Origin: JBHAEC01 sp041855385
GTDB taxonomy: Bacteria > Bacillota > Negativicutes > Veillonellales > Veillonellaceae
Assembly: GCA_041855385.1 (NCBI GenBank)
Contig: JBHAEC010000027.1
Coordinates: 1 to 15,779 of the forward strand
Direction of reading: 5' to 3'
DNA length: 15,779 bases
Position numbers and translations under genes: made by a program. The notes beneath the pieces were generated by a model, which worked only from the letters and a program-made list of their open reading frames with translations, had not been told where the DNA came from and ran no database searches. This document shows positions 5,819 through 13,651 of the stretch, one piece after another (positions within the stretch are counted from its first letter, which is position 1; the number at the start of each line of letters is the position of its first letter).

Positions 5819-7618
5819 TTAATCTCCTACCTTTAGGATAGCCATAAACGCTTCCTGTGGAATTTCCACACTTCCCACCGATTTCATGCGTTTTTTCCCT
5901 TCTTTTTGCTTTTCTAGCAGCTTACGTTTTCTGGAGATATCTCCGCCATAACATTTCGCCAATACATCCTTACGCATGGCTTTAACTGTTTCTCTGGCAA
6001 TAATCTTATTACCGATAGCTGCTTGGATTGGGATTTCAAACATTTGTCTCGGGATAATCTCCTTTAACTTCTCAGCTAAAATTCGTCCTCGTCCGGCCGC
6101 CTTTTCTCTATGCACAATAATACTCAATGCATCAACAGGTTCACCGTTCAATAAAATATCGAGCTTAACCATAGGAGACTGTTCATAACCAAGTAACTCG
6201 TAGTCCAAAGAAGCATATCCCTTTGTAGCTGATTTAAGCTTATCAAAATAGTCATAAATAATCTCCCCTAAGGGCAAATGATACACAATAGACACACGAG
6301 TATCATCCAAATATTCCATGGTTTGATACTCACCTCGTTTATCTTGAGACAGCTCCATTATGGCACCCACATAATCCTTAGGCACAATAGTAGTAGCCTT
6401 AACATAAGGCTCTTCAATATGCTCAATTTCTGTAACAGGTGGTAACTTAGCGGGATTGTCTATCCATAATATCTCTCCATTTGTCTTTACAACCTTGTAG
6501 TTTACACTTGGTGCTGTCGTTATAAGGCGAAGATTGTACTCACGCTCCAAGCGTTCTTGAATGACCTCCATATGCAGTAGTCCCAAAAAACCGCAACGAA
6601 ACCCGAACCCCAAAGCTAAAGACGTTTCCGGTTCATACTCCAACGCCGCATCATTTAAATTTAATTTTTCCAGAGCATCTCTTAGATTATCATAATCTTT
6701 ACTATCGATGGGATAAAGTCCACAATATACCATGGATGTAGCTTTTCGATAACCTGCTAATGGTTCCTGTGCAGGATTATTTGCCAAAGTAACTGTATCT
6801 CCTACTCGGCAATCGCGCACATTTTTTATGCTCGCTGCGATACAGCCAACGACTCCGCACTCCAGTTTATTAACAGGGAGAAGTTGAGGTGTAAAAACTC
6901 CTAACTCCGTTACTTCAAAGTCCTTTCCGCTATGCATCATACGAATGAGATCTTTGGATTTAACCTCTCCCTCTTTAACTCGCACATAAGCAATGGCGCC
7001 TTTATAAGAATCAAAACGAGAGTCAAAAACCAACGCTTTAAGTGGTCTATTGCTATAATCGGGAGGTGACGGAATCCGTTCCACGACAGCCTCTAATACA
7101 TCCGTTATACCAATCCCTGCCTTTGCACTCACCAAAATAGCATCTGATGCATCAAGACCGATAATATCTTCGATTTCTTTTTTTACGCGCTCCGGATCGG
7201 CACTGGGTAAATCAATTTTGTTTATTACCGGGATGATTTCCAAATCGTGTTCCAAAGCCAAATACACATTAGCCAGTGTTTGTGCCTCCACACCTTGTGC
7301 CGCATCCACCACCAACAGTGCACCTTCACAAGCTGCCAAAGATCGCGATACTTCGTAACTAAAATCTACATGCCCGGGAGTATCTATAATATTTAAGGTA
7401 TACTGTTTTCCGTCCTTAGCAGTATGCAAAATTCGCACGGATTGCGCTTTAATGGTAATTCCTCGTTCCCTCTCCAAGTCCATCGAATCAAGAACCTGAT
7501 CTTCCATTTCACGTTTGGTTAATGTGCCGGTCTGCTCAATAAGTCGATCAGCCAATGTCGATTTACCATGGTCTATATGTGCAATAATACAAAAATTACG
7601 AATACGTTCCGTTGACAT
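5819..7618 (-). CDS. lepA: Elongation factor 4 (LepA), ribosome-associated GTPase
   Basis: LepA/EF4 is a translational GTPase related to EF-G. It acts on ribosomes and has been linked to back-translocation, translation under ionic stress and 30S subunit maturation. The 599 residues are full length. G motifs: AHIDHGKST (13-21), RGITIKAQ (52-59), DTPGH (79-83), NKID (133-136) and SAK (164-166). EF-G-like domains follow, then the LepA-specific C-terminal domain with the basic stretch SRKRKLLEKQKEGKKRMK. The ATG follows a strong AGGAGAG (7634-7628), whose first two bases are the last two of the mnmA stop codon. The two genes are 14 bases apart and very likely translationally coupled. A hairpin ends this part of the transcript. 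Confidence 0.98.
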   Translation of the reverse strand: MSTERIRNFCIIAHIDHGKSTLADRLIEQTGTLTKREMEDQVLDSMDLERERGITIKAQSVRILHTAKDGKQYTLNIIDTPGHVDFSYEVSRSLAACEGALLVVDAAQGVEAQTLANVYLALEHDLEIIPVINKIDLPSADPERVKKEIEDIIGLDASDAILVSAKAGIGITDVLEAVVERIPSPPDYSNRPLKALVFDSRFDSYKGAIAYVRVKEGEVKSKDLIRMMHSGKDFEVTELGVFTPQLLPVNKLECGVVGCIAASIKNVRDCRVGDTVTLANNPAQEPLAGYRKATSMVYCGLYPIDSKDYDNLRDALEKLNLNDAALEYEPETSLALGFGFRCGFLGLLHMEVIQERLEREYNLRLITTAPSVNYKVVKTNGEILWIDNPAKLPPVTEIEHIEEPYVKATTIVPKDYVGAIMELSQDKRGEYQTMEYLDDTRVSIVYHLPLGEIIYDYFDKLKSATKGYASLDYELLGYEQSPMVKLDILLNGEPVDALSIIVHREKAAGRGRILAEKLKEIIPRQMFEIPIQAAIGNKIIARETVKAMRKDVLAKCYGGDISRKRKLLEKQKEGKKRMKSVGSVEIPQEAFMAILKVGD

Positions 7619-7632
7619 GAATATTATCTCTC

Positions 7633-8694
7633 CTAATTCATATGGTCAATAATTCCTCCGCCCAAGAGCTGCGTCCCTTCATAAAAAACAACGGACTGCC
7701 CTGGCGTAATAGCACGTTGCGGTCTTTCAAAAACAACCTCCATCAGGCCCTCTTCGTTAACAGTGACTTCACAGGGAGAGGGCAGTGATCCGTAACGAAT
7801 TTTACCTTCACACTTCAAAGTCTTCGGTATTTTTCCCGATAGAAAATTATAGTATGTACAGTATAAACGATTCGTAAACAAATTGCTATCCGAACCAACA
7901 ACAACAGTATTATTCTCCCTATCCAATTTTACAACATAAAGAGGCTCTTTATAGGCAATACCGAGACCTTTCCTCTGTCCGATTGTGTAATGATACAAAC
8001 CTCGATGCGTCCCCAAGACCGCTCCACTTTCATGGACAATCATTCCGGGTTCAGGCGTCTCTATCAATTCTTTTTCAATAAATTTTTGGTAATCATTATC
8101 GGGTAAAAAACATATTTCCTGACTATCCGGCTTATGTGCAACAGGAAGCCCCATTTTTTCTGCCATAAGACGCGTCTTTGCTTTTTCCTGTTTACCCAAA
8201 GGGAAGATGGTTTTTTTTAAAATTTCCTGCGTCAAAGTATATAGTACATAGGATTGATCCTTACCGGGATCCGCCCCCTTATGAATTTCATATAGCCCTG
8301 TTTTTTCATTAAATTCGGACCGTGCATAATGACCTGTTGCCATATAATCAGCACCAAGTTCTACGGCTTTATCCAAAAGATATTTAAACTTAATATTCTT
8401 GTTACAAAAAACACAGGGATTTGGGGTTTTTCCGTTAGCATACTCTCTTATAAAATAAGATACCACCGAATCATGAAAAGCATCTCTGGCATCAATAATA
8501 TAATGGGGAATCCCCAGAAAATCGCACATTTTCTTTCCATCTATAACGGCTAACGGCATTTCATCCTTTTCATCATTATTTACCCATAGTCGAAGAGTTA
8601 ATCCAATAACTTCATAGTTTTGCTCTAACATCAGAGCTGCTACCAAAGAACTGTCTACCCCTCCACTTACGGCAACTGCTACTTTCTTTTTCAT
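7633..8694 (-). CDS. mnmA: tRNA-specific 2-thiouridylase MnmA (TrmU)
   Basis: MnmA adenylates and then thiolates U34 in the Lys, Glu and Gln tRNAs, using sulfur passed on from a cysteine desulfurase. The PP-loop SGGVDSS is at 10-16. The first catalytic cysteine is C97, in NPCVFCNKNIKFK; C94 is an extra neighbour. The second is C195, in SQEICFLP. ATGHYAR (119-125) and the C-terminal beta-barrel motif GQSVVFYEG are also seen. The 353 residues are the normal length. The ATG at 8694 has a purine-rich GGAAGAG region upstream. In many Firmicutes a cysteine desulfurase gene is next to mnmA. Here the upstream neighbour is instead a PLP-dependent lyase-family gene, so the sulfur donor must be encoded elsewhere or be unusual. 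Confidence 0.98.
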   Translation of the reverse strand: MKKKVAVAVSGGVDSSLVAALMLEQNYEVIGLTLRLWVNNDEKDEMPLAVIDGKKMCDFLGIPHYIIDARDAFHDSVVSYFIREYANGKTPNPCVFCNKNIKFKYLLDKAVELGADYMATGHYARSEFNEKTGLYEIHKGADPGKDQSYVLYTLTQEILKKTIFPLGKQEKAKTRLMAEKMGLPVAHKPDSQEICFLPDNDYQKFIEKELIETPEPGMIVHESGAVLGTHRGLYHYTIGQRKGLGIAYKEPLYVVKLDRENNTVVVGSDSNLFTNRLYCTYYNFLSGKIPKTLKCEGKIRYGSLPSPCEVTVNEEGLMEVVFERPQRAITPGQSVVFYEGTQLLGGGIIDHMN

Positions 8695-8711
8695 TTCTCT
8701 CTTCTCTTCCG

Positions 8712-8725
8712 GAGCCTTAGGGCTC
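8712..8725. repeat. Small inverted repeat upstream of mnmA
   Basis: GAGCC-TTAG-GGCTC on the plus strand forms a 5-bp GC-rich stem with a 4-base loop, within the 54-base gap before mnmA and about 18 bases from its ATG. No T-run follows on the minus strand, so it is not a terminator there. It may be a minor mRNA structure; the function is unknown. Nothing else recognisable lies in this gap. Confidence 0.4.
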
Positions 8726-8748
8726 TTATACTTTCTTTTATCTATACT

Positions 8749-9987
8749 CTATCTGTGCCTTAAGAGTTCCTCTGCCGCTCCCAATATACCAAGCAAGGAA
8801 TGCTCAAATACAAGTCCGCCTTGCATATAAATAGTATATGGAGGTCTTATAGGACCATCAGCACTTAATTCAATGGATGAACCTTGGATAAAAGTTCCTC
8901 CCGCCATAATAATCTTATCACTATATCCCGGCATATCTCCCGGAATCGGTTTAACAAAAGCATCAACAGGGGAATATGCCTGCATCCCTTCACAAAATTG
9001 TTCCATTTCCTCCGGATTATGAAGATTTACTGCCTGAATCAAATCATGTCTATCCTCATTTACTGAAGGATACACTTCATAACCCAAGAGCTCTCCTACC
9101 GCTGCGGTATAGACAGCACCTTTAAGAGCCTGCAGAACTACATGTGGAGCCATAAAAAGGCCCTGAAAAAACAACCGGTACCCCGGTATATAAGATCCCA
9201 TGTGGTCGCCTAATCCGGGGGCTGTCAGCCGGTATGCTACCTTATCAACCAATTCTTTTTTCCCCACTACATAGCCACCGGTTGGTGCCAGGCCACCGCC
9301 TGCATTTTTTATTAAAGAGCCTCCGATAATATCAGCACCAACCTCTAAAGGTTCCCTAGTTTCCGTAAATTCTCCATAACAGTTATCTACAAAACATATT
9401 GCATTAGCATTTATCTTCTTTACCGTACTAACAATACGCCCGATGTCATCAATAGAAAGCGGTTTTCTCGCACTGTAGCCACGAGAGCGCTGAATAAGAA
9501 CTACTCGCGTATCCTCTGTTATGGATTTTTCTATAGCCGGCAAATCATAGGAATTATTTTTTAGCGGAACTTCTTTATAAAAAAATCCTTGCTCTATTAA
9601 AGATCCCTCCACCTGCCTTGCTGATCCGATTACGGATTGCATAGTATCATAAGGAGCCCCTACGGCACTTAGAACGGTTCTGCCCTTTTCACCCATTCCC
9701 ATTAAAGCCTGAAGAACCGTTGCCAACGCATGCGTTCCCGACACAAATTGGGGGCGCACCAACGCCTTTTCTCCCTTAAATACGTGAGCATACACTTCAT
9801 CGAGCTTTTCCCTGCCTCCATCATGATAACCGTAGCCACTACTTCCGTTAAAATGGTGATCCGATAATCTGCACTCCTTAAATGCACGCAATACCTTTTC
9901 AGTATTAAATAATGATATAGCCTCAAACTTTTCAAACTGAGGTTTTGCCAACAAATCGGCCTTTTTCTTTATTTCCTCTAAGGTCAT
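8749..9987 (-). CDS. PLP-dependent methionine gamma-lyase / aluminium resistance family protein
   Basis: A fold-type I PLP enzyme of the family usually named 'methionine gamma-lyase family protein' or 'aluminium resistance protein' (YnbB-like). The real reaction of most members is unproven. Supporting features are GYGYHDGGREKLDEVYAHVF (51-70), SGTHA (83-87, the cofactor phosphate region), the Asp of FVDNCYGEF (D201), and the likely Schiff-base lysine K227 in GGSLIKNAGGGLAPTGGY. The 412 residues are the usual length. The ATG at 9987 is 26 bases after the miaA stop. AAAGGATGG lies a little far upstream and AAGAAG close by, so the ribosome binding site is only fair. It sits between two tRNA-modification genes, miaA and mnmA. 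A link with miaA is also seen in B. subtilis, where ynbB lies a few genes from miaA and hfq. Family call is firm; substrate is not known. Confidence 0.92.
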   Translation of the reverse strand: MTLEEIKKKADLLAKPQFEKFEAISLFNTEKVLRAFKECRLSDHHFNGSSGYGYHDGGREKLDEVYAHVFKGEKALVRPQFVSGTHALATVLQALMGMGEKGRTVLSAVGAPYDTMQSVIGSARQVEGSLIEQGFFYKEVPLKNNSYDLPAIEKSITEDTRVVLIQRSRGYSARKPLSIDDIGRIVSTVKKINANAICFVDNCYGEFTETREPLEVGADIIGGSLIKNAGGGLAPTGGYVVGKKELVDKVAYRLTAPGLGDHMGSYIPGYRLFFQGLFMAPHVVLQALKGAVYTAAVGELLGYEVYPSVNEDRHDLIQAVNLHNPEEMEQFCEGMQAYSPVDAFVKPIPGDMPGYSDKIIMAGGTFIQGSSIELSADGPIRPPYTIYMQGGLVFEHSLLGILGAAEELLRHR

Positions 9988-10013
9988 TCTTCTTTAGTCC
10001 ATCCTTTAAATTT

Positions 10014-10958
10014 TTAAGATCTATCAGGTAACTCCTCATACTCCGATTCAATCATTTGCAATGCTTGCTCATAAATTACCTTCTGCGTCGTATCATGCTT
10101 TATATCTATCCATGAAATGTATGGCATCCTATGATACCAAGTGATTTGCCTTTTTGCAAAACGCCTTGTATTCTGCTTAATAAGTGCAATCGTTTCATCC
10201 CTCGATTGTCTCTTTTGAATATATGCCACAGATTCTTTATAGCCGATGGCTCTAAAAGCTTGACTTTCTGATGAAACTCCGGCCTTTAATAATCGCTCAA
10301 CTTCCTCAAATAATCCCGCCTCGATCATCTTATCCACTCGAAAATTGATCCGCTCATACAATTCACATCTATCCCTTCGCAGACCGATTACCGGTCCTTT
10401 GTATCGAAGTCCGGATTTCTGCTGTTCTATCACCGATTGAACATCTCCGCCTTCAAGAAGTTCAATAAAGCGATATAGCCGGTGTTTATCCGTGAATTGC
10501 AACTTTAAACTATATTTCTCCGCCAATAACTTTCCATAAGCCAATAAGGCCTCCGGACCTTTTTCTTCATATATCATATCTAGCTTATGACGAATTTTTT
10601 TGTCTGGAGATGTATCCGAGAAGCGGTAGTTTTCCAATAAAGCCTGCACATATAATCCCGTCCCACCGGAAAGTATGGGGATCCTTCCCTCTTCATTTTC
10701 TCTTTCTATTATTATTTCAGCATCACGCTTAAAGTCTGCCACACTGTATACACTTAAAGGCTCAATTGTATCAATTAAATAGTGCGGTACACGCTCAAGT
10801 TCGTCTTCGCTCGGTTTAGCAGTACCTATATCCATACCTCTATAAACCTGGTATGCATCCCCCGAGATAACGGAACTCCCAAGAATCTCAGCCAGTTGCA
10901 AAGTCAATTCCGTTTTACCTACAGCCGTAGGCCCTACAATCGTAATGAGTTTATTCAT
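10014..10958 (-). CDS. miaA: tRNA dimethylallyltransferase MiaA
   Basis: MiaA transfers a dimethylallyl group from DMAPP to N6 of A37 in tRNAs that read codons starting with U. The product i6A is the substrate for MiaB methylthiolation. Motifs: P-loop GPTAVGKT (9-16), DAYQVYRGMDIGTAKP (34-49), LSGGTGLY (96-103), QAFRAIGYKE in the C-terminal half, and the hallmark RQITWYHR (about 270-277). With the ATG at 10958 it has 314 residues, a normal length. A TTG three codons upstream is possible but less likely. The ATG overlaps the end of the preceding methyltransferase gene (ATGAATAA, 8 shared bases) and has no clear Shine-Dalgarno, so translation probably depends on coupling. hfq, which often follows miaA, is not here. 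Confidence 0.97.
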   Translation of the reverse strand: MNKLITIVGPTAVGKTELTLQLAEILGSSVISGDAYQVYRGMDIGTAKPSEDELERVPHYLIDTIEPLSVYSVADFKRDAEIIIERENEEGRIPILSGGTGLYVQALLENYRFSDTSPDKKIRHKLDMIYEEKGPEALLAYGKLLAEKYSLKLQFTDKHRLYRFIELLEGGDVQSVIEQQKSGLRYKGPVIGLRRDRCELYERINFRVDKMIEAGLFEEVERLLKAGVSSESQAFRAIGYKESVAYIQKRQSRDETIALIKQNTRRFAKRQITWYHRMPYISWIDIKHDTTQKVIYEQALQMIESEYEELPDRS

Positions 10959-11745
10959 TTTTTTCAAACACGCCGTAACGGATACGGCTATATTTTCCTC
11001 CTACCTCGTAATGTGTCCCCAGTTTCTCAAAAAGTCCGCTAAAATTCCGCTCCTTAACTATGACTTTTCTTTTCGCCACACGGATGGCTTCACGAAAGGC
11101 TTCCGTACTTAGTTCCTCATGAATTGTATACTCCCTGAGAGGTGTAAATTGAGGACTTTCCAAAACAGGCTGCCTAAACATCGGATCAAAATAGACAATA
11201 TCAAAAGAATTATCCTTTTGTCTTTGTAAATAATCCATATAATGAGCTATTCTTACTTGGATGCGGCGCAAGGCAAGAGTAATGGATGGATCTTCATGCA
11301 AGAAATGACGAAGTCCTTCATTCGTCACATAAGCAAGTCCGGGAACTGCTTCTATGCCTATCAATCTTTTAATTTCGGGATGAGCATAAGACACTACGAT
11401 ACTGTCACCGGCAAGACCTAATGTACAATCCAAAAAAGAATGAAGAGGTTCTTGTCCTACAGCTTTCAGCAAATAATCCTCTTTTTGTTCCTTCAATTTT
11501 AATATGCGAAGATGCGCCATGGATAAGTGAAAAGCGTGTTGTTCTTCCCTTTCATTTACCAGTAAAGTCTCTTTATTTCCCACTACTAAGGCCATATGAT
11601 AAAAACATCGCTCATGTAGTTTCAGTAATGATAAATTACTTCTCTCTTCATATTTAAATTGCAACTGTCTGGCAATCTGCTGTGCTCTTATTTTTGTTTC
11701 TTCCCATGCTTTTAGTGCTGTTGTAACAATATATATATGCCCCAT
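10951..11745 (-). CDS. Class I SAM-dependent methyltransferase, RsmJ-like
   Basis: A 264-residue protein with a class I methyltransferase core. Motif I is DCTLGLAGDS (106-115), an acidic residue follows the next strand (GIEAVPG, 130-136), and the catalytic-type motif FDIVYFDPMF is at 181-190. The DPMF motif and the layout resemble E. coli RsmJ (YhiQ, m2G1516 of 16S rRNA), although RsmJ usually has DPMFP where this protein has DPMFR. About 95 residues precede the SAM domain and start with a strand-like HIYIVTTALKAWEE; similar extensions are found in Firmicutes relatives of unknown target. I chose the ATG at 11745, 10 bases after the mutL stop. A longer frame to 11862 would overlap mutL by over 100 bases, and a GTG two codons upstream is possible. 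The RNA target is inferred and the exact substrate is unknown. Confidence 0.82.
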   Translation of the reverse strand: MGHIYIVTTALKAWEETKIRAQQIARQLQFKYEERSNLSLLKLHERCFYHMALVVGNKETLLVNEREEQHAFHLSMAHLRILKLKEQKEDYLLKAVGQEPLHSFLDCTLGLAGDSIVVSYAHPEIKRLIGIEAVPGLAYVTNEGLRHFLHEDPSITLALRRIQVRIAHYMDYLQRQKDNSFDIVYFDPMFRQPVLESPQFTPLREYTIHEELSTEAFREAIRVAKRKVIVKERNFSGLFEKLGTHYEVGGKYSRIRYGVFEKNE

Positions 11746-11755
11746 TTTCACTTGC

Positions 11756-13651
11756 CTAATCACGATGAAACAATTTTCCCAGCTCTTCCGGTGTAAACCG
11801 TAAAATAGTAGGTCGACCATGAGGGCATACATAAGGTTTTTCTGTAGCAAAGAGCTCCTCAATCAGTATCGCCATTTGATAGGTATTAAGTTTATGTCCT
11901 GCCTTAATAGCTCCCCGACAGGAAGCATATGCAATCATCTCATGCCGTAGCTGTGATCCTGTAGGCTCTTGATAGTCATGTAAAAAGCTGAAAACATACC
12001 GCAAAATTTCTTCCGCTTTACTTTCAACTAGATCGGCGGGTATCTCATTTATACGAATCTGTTCGGGTCCTCCCTGCTCTAAGGAGAATCCCAATTCTTC
12101 CAGGCGATCCATATACTTTTCCATTAAATCCAACTCTTCTGCAGTAGCGGGAACATAAACCGGCAAAAGCAAACTTTGTCGTGGAACATCTTCCGCCAAG
12201 CGACAAAGTTTATCATAGCGAATCCGCTCATGAGCGGCATGCTGATCAATGAGATACAAATCATTTCCTTTTTTCGCCACAATATAGCAGGACGCGACTT
12301 GTCCAAGAGGAAGAAATCTCTCCTCATAACTCATTTCATCTCTGTCACTTCTTGAAAATTCTTCCTTTTCATTCCCCTCGTTCGTCTCCGACAAAAGAGC
12401 AGAAAATTTTTCTTTATCCTCATCCGTATAACTTGTGGGAAATACCTTTTCTCTACTGGATAGTCCAAGGCTTTCCTGCACATAGGAGAGTTTTCTTTTC
12501 ACGGGATATTCGCCGCTCTTTAATCGACTGATAAAATCATCTGTCCTCTTTACTGCTTCCCTTCTTCGACCCTCTTCGTCCCTATAGTCGGATATGGGCC
12601 TTGAAAAGGAAGGCTTATCTTCGCTTCTGAATTCCGTTGCAATTTGCTCTGATAGACCCGTTTTATTTTCCAAGGCTCTCAACACTGCATGGTACACGGC
12701 TTTAAAAACGGGTTGTTCGTCACTGAACTTAACTTCGCTCTTACGAGGGTGTACATTGATATCCACAGTATGAGGAGGAACTACAATGGAAATAACAACG
12801 GGAGGATAGCCGTTTTTCGGCAAAAGAGCATGATAAGCATTGTCAATCGCCTTATATATTGTTTTATCGGATATAATTCTGTTATTCACTATAATGGTTT
12901 GCCACTGACGATTGCTTTTAAGAAGAGACGGCTTTCCTACCATACCTTCTATAATAATTCCTTCAGCCTCATAGGAAACCGGAAAAAGATCTTCAGCCAT
13001 TTTGTAACCATATAAGGCGGCCATGCAATCTGCCAAAGAATTATTCCCAGGTGTTACCAATGCAATCCGAGTTTCAACAATAAGCTTAAAAGCCACATGA
13101 AGATTACTCAATGCAAGACGACCGATAATCTCCTGAATTTTTCCCCCTTCTGTCCTCTCCGTCTTTAAGAATTTTTTTCGTGCCGGAGTGTTATAAAAAA
13201 GATCTCTTACTTCAATAGTTGTCCCCGGAGAAGTTCCGGCAGGCACACATTCTACCATGCGCCCCCCCTCCATACAAATTTTTGTCCCCAGTTCGTCAGC
13301 CAAACGCCTTGTTATCATAACAAAATGAGAAACTGCAGAAATGCTGGCTAAAGCCTCTCCTCTAAATCCAAGAGAGGAAATTTCGAATAAATCCTCTACT
13401 TTTTGAATCTTGCTGGTAGCATGCCGCAAAACCGCAAGCCTTGCATCTTCTTCTGTCATTCCGCTACCATTATCCGACACACGCATATAAGTGCTGCCGC
13501 CACCGATAATTTCTACTTCTATTGCCGAAGCTCCGGCGTCGATGCTGTTCTCCACCAATTCTTTTATGACAGAGGCCGGCCTCTCAACCACTTCTCCGGC
13601 GGCAATTTTATTTATTGTTTTTTCATCTAATACACGAATGGTAGTTTTCAC
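11756..13651 (-). CDS. mutL: DNA mismatch repair protein MutL (endonuclease type)
   Basis: MutL links MutS mismatch recognition to strand removal. In bacteria without MutH it nicks the new strand itself. The N-terminal GHKL ATPase shows ELVENSIDAGA (E31 and N35), SDNGSGM (59-65) and LGFRGEAL (94-101). A variable, polar linker spans about 335-445. The C-terminal domain has the endonuclease motif DQHAAHERIRYD (469-480), SCRGAIKAG (C578) and CPHGRP (C609, H611), so it should be a metal-dependent nickase. The last acidic residue of DQHA(X)2E(X)4E is Asp480 instead of Glu. The 631 residues are normal. Translation starts at a GTG whose G is the last base of the mutS stop TAG, preceded by a strong GGGAGGTGG. 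mutS and mutL are therefore coupled. Confidence 0.98.
   Translation of the reverse strand: MKTTIRVLDEKTINKIAAGEVVERPASVIKELVENSIDAGASAIEVEIIGGGSTYMRVSDNGSGMTEEDARLAVLRHATSKIQKVEDLFEISSLGFRGEALASISAVSHFVMITRRLADELGTKICMEGGRMVECVPAGTSPGTTIEVRDLFYNTPARKKFLKTERTEGGKIQEIIGRLALSNLHVAFKLIVETRIALVTPGNNSLADCMAALYGYKMAEDLFPVSYEAEGIIIEGMVGKPSLLKSNRQWQTIIVNNRIISDKTIYKAIDNAYHALLPKNGYPPVVISIVVPPHTVDINVHPRKSEVKFSDEQPVFKAVYHAVLRALENKTGLSEQIATEFRSEDKPSFSRPISDYRDEEGRRREAVKRTDDFISRLKSGEYPVKRKLSYVQESLGLSSREKVFPTSYTDEDKEKFSALLSETNEGNEKEEFSRSDRDEMSYEERFLPLGQVASCYIVAKKGNDLYLIDQHAAHERIRYDKLCRLAEDVPRQSLLLPVYVPATAEELDLMEKYMDRLEELGFSLEQGGPEQIRINEIPADLVESKAEEILRYVFSFLHDYQEPTGSQLRHEMIAYASCRGAIKAGHKLNTYQMAILIEELFATEKPYVCPHGRPTILRFTPEELGKLFHRD

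Noticed and set aside
8729..8757. Possible promoter upstream of mnmA (TATAAG with GATAGA)
   Set aside because: The -35 candidate matches consensus at only two positions, so the A/T-rich -10-like string is not enough.
11746..11862. Longer start for the methyltransferase gene (39 extra residues)
   Set aside because: The extension overlaps the conserved CPHGRP end of mutL in another frame and its sequence does not look like the family N-terminus, whereas the ATG at 11745 gives the expected strand-rich start.
12689..13015. 108-residue open frame on the plus strand opposite mutL
   Set aside because: It is a shadow of the conserved MutL ATPase domain, with no domain and no promoter or ribosome binding site in support.
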